Of a stretch of DNA of 64,000 nt, positions 21,994 to 33,501 are shown piece after piece (the first letter of the stretch is position 1; the number at the start of each line of letters is the position of its first letter). The position numbers were made by a program, and so were the translations under genes. The notes under the pieces are model-generated. The model saw only the letters and a program-made list of their open reading frames with translations. It made no database searches and was not told the DNA's origin. The stretch is from NCBI GenBank assembly GCA_903772945.1, contig CAICTM010000143.1, forward strand, positions 1 to 64,000. Direction: 5' to 3'. Source of the DNA: Seminavis robusta. Taxonomy: Eukaryota; Bacillariophyta; Bacillariophyceae; Naviculales; Naviculaceae.

Positions 21994-22842
21994 CTAGGTC
22001 ATATCCCTTCGTTCCTGCAGATTCCAATAGCTGGAGAGAGTGGTGTGGGTCCATTCGTAGACAACCATACTACTGCCATTGGCAACACTGGATCGTATCA
22101 GACCCGGAATGATCCCTCGAAAAAGTCGTCCAGACCGCAGATTGTCTCGTAATAGACTGAGCGTGGATTTCTCATAGTTTCCGGATTGTCGCTGTGTCTT
22201 GATGACATCGGCCGGCCATACAGTGAGCCACGCCATGTTGGCGCAAATGGCTCCCTTGGCAAAGGGTGTGAGACCGGTTTGCTCTGAGTTCATGAGTACC
22301 GTGGGGACATATCCAGCCTGACAAGCTTGTTTGGAAAGGTCAATGTTGACCATAAAGGCTGTGTAGAGTACCGTGTTCCGTGCCAAGGTGATTCCCGTGC
22401 CATCCATGAGATGTGTCCAGGTCCAACTCTTTTCCACTTGCCGTCGTGTCTTTAAGAAGTCCGTGGGAATCTCCACCAGTCCCCGACCGAGTCCCCCGGC
22501 AATTCCAGCGGCAATAACTTGCCAATCCAACAGTCCAAACAATTGAAATTGTGGCAAATGTTGGTGATGACTGTCGAGCCAATGCTTGGTCTGGCCGCTG
22601 ACGCCAAATTGTGCGGATCGCATCAGACTCCCACCAATAAAGAGAGGCAATCCTCCACGATAGAGACCGACCAGTCCTTCGCGACGAAACAATTCCATAG
22701 CGACACGAACCGATCCTTCCTTGGCGCCGATTGTTGGCATGCCTTGCATTCGCACTTTGATGGTATCCAACGGTTGTCCCACAACTACAGTCGTCAACCC
22801 GTAGGAAGCACCCGCGGCAAACGTCACCAAATATTCTGCCAT
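21994..22842 (-). CDS. Mitochondrial carrier family (SLC25) protein
   Basis: A 282-residue single-exon inner-membrane transporter with three tandem repeats of about 95 residues. Each repeat has the family signature: PLDTIKVRMQ near residue 24, PTDFLKTRRQ in the middle repeat and PADVIKTQRQ in the third. Length fits the usual 280-320 residues. The odd-numbered helices are marked by these Pro kinks and are followed by Gly-rich turns such as GLYRGGLPL and LFRGIIPGL. The start is the ATG at 22842. The substrate cannot be assigned; the first-repeat motif PLDTIKVRMQ is common in acyl-carnitine/amino-acid type carriers. Confidence 0.93.
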   Translation of the reverse strand: MAEYLVTFAAGASYGLTTVVVGQPLDTIKVRMQGMPTIGAKEGSVRVAMELFRREGLVGLYRGGLPLFIGGSLMRSAQFGVSGQTKHWLDSHHQHLPQFQLFGLLDWQVIAAGIAGGLGRGLVEIPTDFLKTRRQVEKSWTWTHLMDGTGITLARNTVLYTAFMVNIDLSKQACQAGYVPTVLMNSEQTGLTPFAKGAICANMAWLTVWPADVIKTQRQSGNYEKSTLSLLRDNLRSGRLFRGIIPGLIRSSVANGSSMVVYEWTHTTLSSYWNLQERRDMT

Positions 22843-24354
22843 GGCTTTTTACTTTGTCTCTCTCTTTTTGATCTGGCTTGTTAGCAAAAAAGTTGATGGC
22901 TGTATTTGTCGTTGTCTTTGGTTTCTTGTCTTCTTGTTCTTGTGAGGGAGTGAGGACATTAGTCTAGCTAGACGCAATGCAGTTCCGGATATTGTTCTCG
23001 CTGTGATGCCTGTGTGGTCTTGCTTCCCGATTGAATCAGAGTTCTTATTCCCGATTCCCAAACCGAGCTACTCCTGAGCGCAAATGCGGACAGTCCTCAT
23101 TTACTACTTAGTTTTAAGAAACCAGGCAACCTAACATCAGCTAGTAGCGTGAAGATCAGTCAGGAGTTACAGCTTGACATTAATTTATATAAGACACATT
23201 GTAACATTTATACCCTTAGATTTAGAAAGATTTGGTGCAAAAATGAGCACTGCCCAATATGACACTAACAACTACACTATCTCAACAAAGTAAGACAATG
23301 TCATTCAAAACAACATCAGTGCTGACAAATAACATTCAACAACCAGGTCAATTGGTTGGATATTGACTGAGATCTGTAACCAGAAGTTGGTGCACCTTCG
23401 GATAGCACCAGTGCCGCGCGGTCCATACAGTGTCGGGGCGAAGGGAGCAGTCAACGGCAGGTGCCTCCCAGACTACAGTGTACTGGGACCTCCTGGGCCT
23501 ATCGGTAGCTAGTGAACATCAGACCTTCTCCACGTCCCGTACCAAGACCTTCCCCTCTAGACTAGTCCATCTCCTAGCTGGCTCTGCTCGTGAACCAATG
23601 ACTCAGTAGACTACCGACTCCACATACCATTAGAAGTTTCAGGATCCACTCCAGGGCCAGTTACACTGTACCATCTCCTCAAGCTACACTAGTCTACTAG
23701 CTAACTAGTAGGCCAACTCTTGCAGTGTCGCCCCCTCTCCACGAACTCCAAGGACGAGGGACTGAACAGGACCAAAGTCAGCAGCGCTACCGTCTTATCC
23801 TAAAATCTCCAGTTATTGAAATGCGGGATTTACCTTCTTCAACTTGGGCGTTATAAGGCTGTGCGTCATTCTTGCACGGCAATTGGCAAAATATTAATCA
23901 ATCACACTTTTGGTTCTTTGCGTAATAATGATTTACTCAAGTGGCCAAAATTTATTTATTGATTGCCATTGATTTAACCATTGATAAAAATGCAAAGACT
24001 TCTTATATTGAACTATGGTGCGGAAGTAGATTCTTGGCTTCTTAGCAGTCATCTTCAGCTAGCGATATATCAGCACTCGTGCTTTTTACCAATGTTACAG
24101 GCTTAAGAAGTCTAGATTCATTTAACGCCGGTCACTGGTACTTTGTTGACGACACTCTATATTTAAACGTCACTTGCCTCACGCAGGGCTTTTCCCACAA
24201 ACGCGATGCCTGCATTTACAGTACGACTGTACCGCTGATCGTTGTCAGTTGTCACAGTGCTCTTTGTTGGGTGCAGAGAGTTCCGAGGATTCTCATTTTC
24301 ATAAAACTGGCAACCGCCGAGACTACGAGTAAGGCCAGTTGCAGCCAACCGAGG
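22843..24354. other. Intergenic, nothing clear
   Basis: About 1.5 kb with no supported gene or repeat. An open frame runs from about 24079 into the next gene but starts at a GTG and its translation has no repeat-protein character, so I treat it as 5' leader. Confidence 0.55.
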
Positions 24355-27300
24355 ATGAACGCTGATCCCTTACAAATATCAACAACAATGATGATGGAGG
24401 ACGAAGGAGCCAAGAGCAAGGGGTCTCCACCGCTTGGAAAGGATTCAGAGGGATTGATGGAGAAAGGGGAATCTTCGGCGGCAGCTCTGGCCAAGAGTTT
24501 GGCTGGAGTGGCTGCCAGTGCCAAATTACAAGGGAAGGAAGCCGCAGCAGCTGCAATTGGTGGCGCTGCCATGGGACACATCAAGAGACCGGGTAGTGTC
24601 AAGCGATCGAGTACAGCTGATGCGAGCCGCGTGTCATCGTTCATGGGCAAGGAAGATCCTCCCTTGTCTTCTGCCATGGTTCAGAGTCAACTTCGAAGAT
24701 CCCAAATGCTCAAGGCCAAGAGTGCCAGAGGTCTCTTGTCCAGTGCCAGCGACCATGTCCCCACCACACCCAAAAAAATGACCCCCGACAAGCATTTGGA
24801 TGAAGATTCTCCCTCCAAGAAGTCCGCCCGACGGGAACAAGTGATGCAAGACGATAGTACGCTCGTCGGAGCTACCAATTTTATTCTGGCCGCTACCGCA
24901 AACCACACCCGGCGTGCTTCTGCCAGTGGTAGTGATAACAACAAGAAAGAGAACAATAGTTCTGCAGTGGCCCAGTCTCCACTCCCGGAGCGTCGAAGAC
25001 GCAGCGACATGATGCGAAAATCCAAAAGTGCCCGGGGTCTCTTGTCCAGTTCCAGTGGTCATACACCCAAATCACCGAAGAAATCGCTACTCGACAAGCA
25101 TTTGGATGGAGATTCACCCACCAAGAAGGCCTCCCGACGTGAACACGTGATGCAAGACGATAGTACGCTCGTCGGAGCTACCAATTTTATGCTGGCCGCT
25201 ACCTCAAACAAAACGCGACTTGCTGGCGATGACAAGGAGGGCGAAGAAAAGGAGGACTCCAAGGAACTAGAAGAAGAAGCAGAAAATGCCGTTGCCCGTT
25301 CTCTGAACAACCGACGCCGACACAGCGAACATTTAATGCGAAAATCCAAGAGTGCCCGGGGATTATTTGCTCCGGCGAATTCCACACAGGAAGACCAGGA
25401 TAAGCTCATGCGAAAAATCAAGAGCGTCCGACAAATTGTTCCTGCCGATCAAAAAGACTCTCTCAGCAAGGCACGAAGCAGCCACGGAACTCGACGACTC
25501 TCCGATGGTGCCGGAGCCAAGACGGACCAGCTCCGACGAAGGAGCAGTCATCGAAAACTCGTGGTGAACGACGACGACATTGACGGGGATGGGGAACAAG
25601 CCGAGGGCACTACCACAAATAATCATCAGCCAAGCAGGGATATGCTCAAACGGAGAGGCAGCCGTAGAAGGATGAAAATCGACGTCGACGACATTGACGA
25701 TGAGGGTGACACAGAAGGAAATGTTCCCGAAAGCCCAATGAATCGCAGAACCAGTACAAATCAGCCAAACAGGGACATGCTCAAACGGAGAGGCAGCCGT
25801 AGAAGGATGCAAATCGATGACGACGACATTGACGATGAGGGTGACACAGAAGGAAATGTTCCCGAAAGCCCAATGAATCGTAGAACCACTCGAATCAGAC
25901 GTTCGTTGAGCGGCGACCCAAATGTTAACGTTGACGACAACGAGGAGGGAACAGATGCGAAGAGCCCCATGAATCGTAGAACTACTCGAATCAGACGCTC
26001 GTTGAGTGGCGACCCAAATGCCAACGTTGACGACAACGAGGAGGGAACAGATGCTAAAAGCCCAATGCAGCGTCGAAGCAGTCACGTTAGACGCTCGATG
26101 AGCGGAGACGGCAGAATTCAGAGGGATCCATTGAAACGACGCAGCAGTCACCGACGATTGGGAGCCCCTGGTGATCATTCTGCTCATTCCAGAGAACAAG
26201 TTCTCAGCACGAGCAGACATCGCCATGGTGACCATACCAAACTAAGGAACATGCGTCGCAGCAAGACAATGGATGAAGCCACGCAGCAAGAGTTGAAAAA
26301 TCGGGGGGAAGACAAAGCAAGCGCCCCAAGCACACCAACGGGTACGAGGGCGGCGCGAAAACGCCGTCCTTCTCGTATGAAGAGTCAACCCGAGGCAGGG
26401 ATGCGTTCTACGGCAGCGGCGATTGCTATGCAACAGCACGATGAAGACGACACTGGCGAACAGAACAACAAGATGAACCGACGCAAGTCAAGAAGTTCCT
26501 TCGTCGTCCGCAGGGACGTGGCAAACTCACAGATTCAAAGGGCGTTGCAGCTTCAAGAAGCCAGAGTCAATGCTCTTCCCGAGGACTTCTCGGAATCTGA
26601 GGTGGAATCTGAACCCGACGTCGAAGAATTCGAAGAAGACGTAAGCCAAGAAGGAGCAGCAGAAAATGAGCGCAACCCAAGTTTTACCATGCTTCCTTTG
26701 CCATCGATGCAAATGCCTACCATGCAAATGCCAACGATGCAGATGCCCACCATGCAGATGCCTACAATGCAAATGCCTACCATGCAGATGCCCACTATGC
26801 AAATGCCCACTATGCAGATGCCTACAATGCAAATGCCAGCCATGCAAATGACTACCATTGCAAATCTTCAGATGAATCTGCCACGCTTCAATTTTGCTAA
26901 CGCCAATGGCGAAGAGGCGCATGGGGCTGATGCAGTTGGCCCCCAGGTGCCACCGACAAACCCAAACCTTGGTCGAGTCGAGCAGATATTGAAGGAAAGG
27001 AGAAGTAGCGACACTGTCAGTAAGAAAGATAACAACACAACACCGACAAGCAGCGGCACGCTTGGAACTGTGGATACATCCTCTTCGGAGCAACCAGATG
27101 GAAGCTTGAACGATGGGAGTTATAGTAACAACGACGTGTCGAACAACGGTGTCGTTGACCAATCTCTCAACTCGCATAGTGGCATTGACGAATCTATTTC
27201 GGCATCTCGGGGCGATGCGACGGGTCCCTCTTCAGCGAGGCAATCTACCACAGACGCTAACCGCCAGCGGCGTCGTCGAGTTGCTTCGAGGAGGAACCCG

Positions 27301-27399
27301 GGCCATGGAAATGCGTCCTCCTCCAGGAGGCTCTCTAGCAGTAGAAGGGTTAGTACAGCGGATGGGGTGGCTGGAGACTTACCCCATCTGGTACAGTAG
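24355..27399 (+). CDS. Large disordered Ser/Arg-rich repeat protein, unknown function
   Basis: A 1014-residue protein from the first plausible ATG (24355); no known fold seen. It is built from several internal repeat types. One module of about 110 residues occurs twice and partly a third time; it has KSARGLLSS, then DKHLD and SPTKK, then VMQDDSTLVGATNF. A module with DMLKRRGSRRRM, DDIDDEGDTEGNVPE and SPMNRR occurs about three times. TTRIRRSLSGDPN occurs twice. A pentapeptide tract of MQMPT (about 10 units) lies at 26700-26860. Many RRxS-type sites suggest phosphorylation by basophilic kinases. The composition (Ser, Arg, Asp, Lys) suggests a scaffold or a mineral- or nucleic-acid-interacting protein, but this is a guess. 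No clear signal peptide from the chosen start. Confidence 0.75.
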   Translation: MNADPLQISTTMMMEDEGAKSKGSPPLGKDSEGLMEKGESSAAALAKSLAGVAASAKLQGKEAAAAAIGGAAMGHIKRPGSVKRSSTADASRVSSFMGKEDPPLSSAMVQSQLRRSQMLKAKSARGLLSSASDHVPTTPKKMTPDKHLDEDSPSKKSARREQVMQDDSTLVGATNFILAATANHTRRASASGSDNNKKENNSSAVAQSPLPERRRRSDMMRKSKSARGLLSSSSGHTPKSPKKSLLDKHLDGDSPTKKASRREHVMQDDSTLVGATNFMLAATSNKTRLAGDDKEGEEKEDSKELEEEAENAVARSLNNRRRHSEHLMRKSKSARGLFAPANSTQEDQDKLMRKIKSVRQIVPADQKDSLSKARSSHGTRRLSDGAGAKTDQLRRRSSHRKLVVNDDDIDGDGEQAEGTTTNNHQPSRDMLKRRGSRRRMKIDVDDIDDEGDTEGNVPESPMNRRTSTNQPNRDMLKRRGSRRRMQIDDDDIDDEGDTEGNVPESPMNRRTTRIRRSLSGDPNVNVDDNEEGTDAKSPMNRRTTRIRRSLSGDPNANVDDNEEGTDAKSPMQRRSSHVRRSMSGDGRIQRDPLKRRSSHRRLGAPGDHSAHSREQVLSTSRHRHGDHTKLRNMRRSKTMDEATQQELKNRGEDKASAPSTPTGTRAARKRRPSRMKSQPEAGMRSTAAAIAMQQHDEDDTGEQNNKMNRRKSRSSFVVRRDVANSQIQRALQLQEARVNALPEDFSESEVESEPDVEEFEEDVSQEGAAENERNPSFTMLPLPSMQMPTMQMPTMQMPTMQMPTMQMPTMQMPTMQMPTMQMPTMQMPAMQMTTIANLQMNLPRFNFANANGEEAHGADAVGPQVPPTNPNLGRVEQILKERRSSDTVSKKDNNTTPTSSGTLGTVDTSSSEQPDGSLNDGSYSNNDVSNNGVVDQSLNSHSGIDESISASRGDATGPSSARQSTTDANRQRRRRVASRRNPGHGNASSSRRLSSSRRVSTADGVAGDLPHLVQ
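26700..26860 (+). repeat. 15-bp minisatellite coding MQMPT pentapeptides
   Basis: About ten in-frame copies of a 15-bp unit of the form ATGCAAATGCCTACC inside the disordered repeat protein. The period is a multiple of three, so copy number change would not break the frame. It would give a Met-rich tract, possibly metal-binding or oxidation-sensitive. Confidence 0.9.
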
Positions 27400-28005
27400 A
27401 TTCAATCGAGCCCTCACAATATACCAGTAGCCATTCTCATATTGTTGGGAAGATAAAAAGTTAGATTTTAAAAAGATACCCGTGCGAAACGCACCAATTG
27501 GTCGTTCCAGTTTTCTCCCACCGCACGGAATACATACATTTAGTCATGAAAACTTGGACTGTAGCGAGCTCAATGGCATGCATAGTAGCATCGTGTAGTG
27601 CGGAGGCTTCATAAGGAGAACTTTGGAAGCACAGACGTACGGTAGGACCCCAGTAACGTACCATTGATGTGACTTGGATTGATTGGATTTTGATGGCCCA
27701 AGCACGATGAGTCGGATTAGCAAAGGAGCTCAAGGGAAGTGGGGAGAGTTCCTACCCGAATAACAACAGCTGCTTGGGAAGGGCAGGTCGCCGTTGACAC
27801 TCAATCCGGTCAGAGTTCTTCAGATTCCCGCGCGCGGGTGAGTCAAGGCGAGTCCTTCCTGTGAGTTCCTTTGCCCGAGCAAAGCGCTTGAGCAATGCGC
27901 CCGAGCCCATATCGGATCGGGGATGGGGGATGGGACCATCCGTCCCCCTCCAGCTCATAAAATCGAACCAGAAGATAAAAACATCTAAATACATACATCA
28001 TCACA
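27400..28005. other. Intergenic, nothing seen
   Basis: About 600 bp between the repeat protein and the glutaredoxin gene. No gene, RNA or repeat is supported. Confidence 0.6.
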
Positions 28006-28559
28006 ATGAACCTTCGAAAGCTAAACTTTCTCAAGAAGATGACCACTGCGAAGAAGAACACCAAGAAGAACACCAAGACGACCACCACGAAGATGACCAC
28101 AACAACAAAAGCATCGAGCCCCCGTGACTTCATCGAGGCAGAAAACAACTCCCAGCAAGTTGTGATTTGGAGCAAGTAAGTTGGGCCTCGCTCTGCGTGT
28201 GGTGGATTTGGATCCTTGGGTGGTATATCGAGGGAGAACTCGAGCGACAGCCTGTTCTAACGTCACTCTTGTCTTTCTTGCTGTCTAGGTCCTACTGCCC
28301 ATACTGCAAAGCAACGAAGCAGTTGTTCAACTCAATGAAAGGAGTCGAGGTCGTTGTTCACGAACTGGACAATATGAAGGACGGCGCCATGATTCAGCAA
28401 GAGCTTCTGCACTTGACTGGTCAACGAAGTGTTCCCAACGTATTTGTCCAAGGTCGCCATGTTGGGGGAAATGATGATACACAAGCAGCACACCAGAACG
28501 GGAGGCTTCAGGATCTGCTCCTCATGGAGTACACCCCTGCAAAGCTTGCAGCAATGTGA
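28006..28559 (+). CDS. Dithiol glutaredoxin
   Basis: Two exons, 28006-28175 and 28289-28559, with a 113-bp GT-AG intron that splits a Lys codon; total 146 residues. The joined protein has a Lys/Thr-rich N-terminal extension of about 40 residues, then a thioredoxin-fold domain with the classic CPYC site (Cys60-Pro-Tyr-Cys63) at the exon 2 start. The cis-Pro block SVPNVFVQGRHVGG and GGNDD glutathione-binding region follow. It reduces disulfides or glutathionylated proteins with glutathione. The basic extension could be an organelle-targeting sequence, but it lacks a clear signal peptide. The exon join is supported because the SYCPYC motif is completed only by splicing. Confidence 0.92.
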
Positions 28560-29528
28560 AAATGAGAGTTTGATAACTGTGCCACAAATTGAGTTGTCTA
28601 GAAACCAAGACCGGTAAATCAACAACTAGTAAAGTAAAAGCATTTGTTAGCTTTTTCCTCCACTACCTGGTACCTAGAACCTAGAGTTTTGGCGTTCTGG
28701 AATACTGACCACAAACACTTGTCCTTCTGGAAGAGGACCGAATGGTGCGGCTATCTCGTGCCCCTTGGGAACTCGTTTCCTGGACGTTCCTGGCTCGGCT
28801 CCATCTTTGCTCTGCCTGAAAGGGTTAGAAGTATGCATACATGTCAGTATGTGTGACCGAAAAGGGAACTTGGATCAAAGTCATCAGTATGATAGTTGTT
28901 TTGAATAGGACTCAAATAAATGCTGTACGCTGTAAGTACTACTGTACATAAGAGTTTCATTGAACAAATAAATCCGAAGGGTACAAACGCTCATATCTTT
29001 TACAGACGAATTCGCTAGTGCTTTGTCACGACTGAACGTCATTCGACCACCCCAAGGAAGTCGAGTACCGGTACCGCGCTGATGAACTGGTACATGTACC
29101 ACTCTCGAGCTCTCGAGTGCGTGCTTGGGCGTGCCAGTTCGCATCTCGCACGTACGGAATGCTACAATGACCTGTCGATATTGTCTAAATTATTGCCCGC
29201 GACTTCAGGTCACACATTCTTACCTACTTGGCCAAGCCATTCTCACAAGTCTCAAAATTTTGCTTGCTTGACCACCGTAACATTCATCCTCGCTATTGAC
29301 GTTAATAGAGTGGAGAAGAGAACTTTGAAACATCACAAGACCATTGTTGCAGTGGCAGGATTACATACACAGTGGAACGACTGCTTGGAAGCAAGATCTT
29401 TTGAAGCCTGTGCATTCTGGTTGTCCCCTGACCCAAAGCTCATTTTAACAGGATCGATTCGATTCAAAGACAAGACATCACACAACCTAAGCCCATCGTT
29501 TTTTTGGAGACAGAAGATCGAGATAACC
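28560..29528. other. Intergenic, with open frame upstream of the Patched-like gene
   Basis: No separate gene. From 29082 an ATG-started frame stays open and in frame into the chosen start at 29529, adding up to 149 residues of nondescript sequence; probably 5' UTR, but a longer isoform is not excluded. A GTACCGGTACC word lies near 29066. Confidence 0.55.
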
Positions 29529-32512
29529 ATGACATCCACGTTGAAAGCTTCCAAGCAAGAAGAGACAGGAGGTAAGTCTGTGTAGAGAAGAAGCCGGAAA
29601 ACAAGGAGAGCAATGGTTGTTGGCTGACAGACCTTCTGTTCTGTGTTGTGCTCTTTACTAGTCTCTGAAGGCAGCGAACGTTCCCTACCAACCGAGTCCA
29701 GTGGCGGCTACACTCCTCCTCCTCGCCGTCCTGGCAACAATGCACGTCCCTCCAGTTTCTCGGCCAAATGGACGGCTGCCATTAGTGGAATTGAAAGTCG
29801 CATCACGGCAGGATTGCGTGTCATCAGTCGTCACGCCGCCAGTCATCCACGCAAATACGTTGTGGGCATTCTCGTGCTCAGTCTCGGGCTGGTCGCCACA
29901 GGAATCTTTACCAATTTCAATGTCGATACCAACGACGATACTCTCTGGACTCCTGCTGGATCAAAACCAATTGTTCATTCCGAATGGATAGCCGAAACAC
30001 TCCCACCGACTCCCAGACCCTTTTTGATCATGGTACATTCCAAGGGAGACAATGCCGTCACACACGAGGGAGCCATCCGCACCTTTCAAGCATTGGATGC
30101 CATTCGAGAATTGGACAACTATCACACAGTTTGTGCCACTAATACCAGTTATGTCAATCATCAGGGCAATCACACCTGCAACATTGAAGGGATTACCAGT
30201 TTTTGGAATGACACCACAGGCATCTTTGAAGCATCCGTACAATCGACGGACGATCTCTTGCAAACAGTCTCGGCATCGCATTATCCCGATGGTAGACCCG
30301 TCGATCTTCCCGCCATTATCGGATACGCCACCTTAGACGACACAGGTATGGTGACGGCCGGACAATCCTTTGTCGTCATTATCGAATTCCCCTTTACAAA
30401 AGACGCGGAAGCCTTTGAAGAACATGCCATTAATCGTATCTTGGATCTGCAAGACGAATGGGACAGTCAATCCAACAACAATAACTATCATGTCGAGATC
30501 CTTGCCGAACGATCCTTTGATGATGAATTTGCACGCGCCATTGTCGGGGACATTCCCCTGGTCCCTCTGGTGTTCACAGTCATGAGCATTTTCACCTGTC
30601 TCATTTTTGCCAAACGCGACCCCGTACAATCACGAGCTTTGATGGGATTTGGTGCCGTCGTTGCCGTTCTCTTGGCCATTATGAGTGGCTACGGATTGCT
30701 ATTTATCATTGGTGTCCCGTTCACATCCATGACCCAAATTTTGCCATTCATCATGTTTGGAATTGGACTCGATGATGCCTTTATCATTACCGGAGAGTAT
30801 GCCCGGACTGATCCCAAAAAGGATCCCGTGGAACGCATTGATGAAACCATTCAAGCCGTGGGTTTGTCCATTGCTTTGACCACCATTACTTCGGTATTGG
30901 CGTTTGGATTGGGAGCCATGTCCTCGGTCCCTGCCGTCTTTTGGTTGTGTTACTATGCATTTCCTACATTGGCCATCAACTTTCTCTATCAAGTTACCTT
31001 TTTTGTTGCCATTATTGTCATTGACGAAAAACGCGTTCAAGACAGGCGACGGGATTGCTGTGTTTGCTTCTCCGGACCAAAGGTGGAAGAGAATGACGAC
31101 AGCCAGGAACCCAATGATACCCCTCTTGAAATGCCCATGGCCGACCGTGTCATGCTCAAGTATGCCGACATTTTGCTCCGTCCTTGGATGAAAGTACTAG
31201 TGCTGATTGGGTTTGCCGCCATGTTGGGTGGATTCGCCTACAGCACGACTCTCTTGGAGCAAGAGTTCAATTTTGTCGATGTCCTTCCCAGTGACTCTTA
31301 CATTACTGAATTCTTTGATGCGTTTGGCGAATTGTACGATCGTGGGTCTACTTTCCCACAAGCCCATTTCCGATTCGTCGATCAGTCCGACCCTGCCATT
31401 CAAGATCAGATGGAGACTTATGTCAATGAGCTCGTTGCCATTGATTCCGTGGAATATCAACCCACGTTCTTTTGGTTGCGAGATTTCAAAAAGTTTCTAG
31501 ATTCGAACCAGAACACCACTGCAGACCTTGCCTTCAACCAACAACTGGATGCCTTTATGGAACAACCGGGCGTGGCGGATTTGTACGGTAGTGATATCTT
31601 TCGAGATGCCGATGGAAACGTGGAATCCTCACGGGTCACCTTTTACATTACCAACGTCGACATTGAATCGGTCACGGATCAGGTCAGTGTATTGGAAGAC
31701 CTCGATGCCGTCACGGAAAGCCAGCCTGTGAACCAGGGCAAGGAGGATTTTGCATTCTTCAACTACGGGAGCATCTACAACATTTGGGAGTAAGTGTTGG
31801 TATTAGCTATCGTGGCTCAGTGTCTTGCTGCTTGATTATGCTGTACGTGTCTTCTAACCTTCTTCCCCCTCTCTCTTCCAGATTCTACAGGGTTGCAGTT
31901 GACGAGCTCATCCTTACCACCATCACTGGAGTTGTCGCTGTGACTGGCGTTGCCTTGGTTTTGGTCCCCCACTGGAGTGCTGCCCTCTTTGTCCTCCCCT
32001 TAATCTCCATTCTCTACATTGACATGTTGGGCTTCCTCCAGTTGGCTGGGGCACATGTCAACGCTGTGAGCTACATTTCCTTGGTGATGAGTATTGGACT
32101 CCTGGTCGATTTTGTCGTTCACGTGCTGTTGCGATTCTACGAGTGCGAAGGTACTCGGGATGAAAAGGTTCGAGAAACGCTTCGGACCATGGGTTCCAGC
32201 ATTATGATTGGTGCCGTCTCCACCTTTCTAGGAGTGATTCCGTTGGCTTTTAGCACCAGTGAGATCTTTGGCACCATTTTCAATGCCTTTGTGGGATTGG
32301 TGGTGCTGGGATCTCTGCACGGTCTGGTGCTGCTTCCTGTGGTGCTGTCGCTCATTGGACCCGAAGAATGCATACGACCGGCCAAGACCGAACCAAAACA
32401 GGTGGTTGAGGACGATGAGAAGCCGGTCAAGGAAGAGCCCAGCAGGAACAGCAGTATGGCTTGGGATAGCAGCGCGTTGCTGGCCACTGCCACGAACGAA
32501 ATCGAAGTGTGA
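29529..32512 (+). CDS. Patched/NPC1-like RND membrane protein with sterol-sensing-type domain
   Basis: Three exons, 29529-29571, 29662-31789 and 31882-32512, with introns of 90 and 92 bp; total 933 residues. After a polar head there is helix 1 (VVGILVLSLGLVATGIF), a large luminal or extracellular loop with Asn-X-Thr sites, then a five-helix sterol-sensing-type block including SGYGLLFIIGVPFTSMTQI and the RND motif GIGLDDAFII. A second half repeats this plan: helix 7, a large loop (VDVLPSDSYITEFFDAF), then helices 8-12 ending in exon 3 (SYISLVMSIGLLVDFVVHV). The twin Asp of GLDD in the first half and a single Asp in GLLVDF in the second half fit the proton-relay sites of the family. It is likely a lipid or sterol transporter or a related sensor. 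An upstream in-frame ATG at 29082 exists. Confidence 0.92.
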
Positions 32513-33501
32513 AGGCTATACGGTATACTGCACCCACATTTACATTTTCGGTGGGTGCAAGTCAACGCAAAGTTGCCGTTGTATGGTACATGTTTGTTTT
32601 TTAGTTGCTAGAATCAATGATATAGATTGAAGTTTTTGTATACTTCCTTCTCTTTCAGTACGAGTACCCAGCCCCCACGCACTCCCTGCTGACGATCTCG
32701 TGGACAGCCGTCGCCGCGCCCGTATTCCAAAGCTCTTCTCCTGGAAACACATTTATAAGTATTATCTTCTCCCGGGAACACACACACAGAAGTTCGGTCG
32801 TTGCTGGCCCCACGCTGAGGCAAACATGGCCACACTCATGGGCCAAGAGCTAAGCTAAACCCACTCCAGGCAGGCCCCCAATCAGGCAGTCCTCATAACT
32901 CACTCTAGGCTGATGTCGTGGCCAGCTACTTGGTTCCACTCAGGCCCAAGCCCGACTCCAAGTCATATTCCAACTCCTGGACAGGCATCTACCAAGCCCT
33001 AATCTAGCTAGGCCCCAACCCCGGATCCACTCCAGGCAGGCCCACCATTGCTGGCAAGGTCCACGGCCTGTCTCAAACTCCAACACTCGTCTTTATTGGC
33101 AAGGTCCAAGGGCTGGTTTGTTTGCGACGGTCCCTTGAAAGCCAGGACGAAGATCCCTCTGCTGGATGTACTGGAAGACTTCAGTAGGTGCTGAATGTTT
33201 ACAGTTTGCCTAGTGGTACCGATACCAGTACCGCTCAATTTCAGAGCCATCAGAGCCCAAAGTCCAAAATGACGTCAGGCGAATCTTTTTTCTCAGATCT
33301 TTGGATCCAGGATGCGAACTGGCAAAGATCGAGCAGTTGCCGCGAAACAAATCCTCCTTGGAGACCAACAAACCCAGGCACAAAACGCAGATCCAAGGAC
33401 TACACAGAGGAGCAAGAATAGCTGGAGCAGTATTCTATTCGTCACATAGTCTTGGTAACCCGATTCTATTCACAGCAAGAATATAAAGAGATTGATTCAG
33501 T
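32513..33501. other. Intergenic, degenerate short repeats
   Basis: No supported gene. At 32850-33120 there are recurring words CACTCCAGGCAGGCCC (twice) and GGCAAGGTCCA (twice), suggesting an old decayed tandem duplication. Confidence 0.55.

Noticed and set aside
24079-24354. N-terminal extension of the disordered repeat protein
   Set aside because: The extension would start at GTG and its sequence is unlike the rest of the protein; the first ATG in frame is 24355.
26527-27177. Minus-strand frame with HLHGRHLH repeats
   Set aside because: A shadow of the MQMPT minisatellite on the coding strand; the 15-bp period keeps every frame open.
27752-28175. Minus-strand frames opposite glutaredoxin exon 1
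   Set aside because: Shadows of the Lys/Thr-rich coding strand, giving Val/Phe-rich nonsense.
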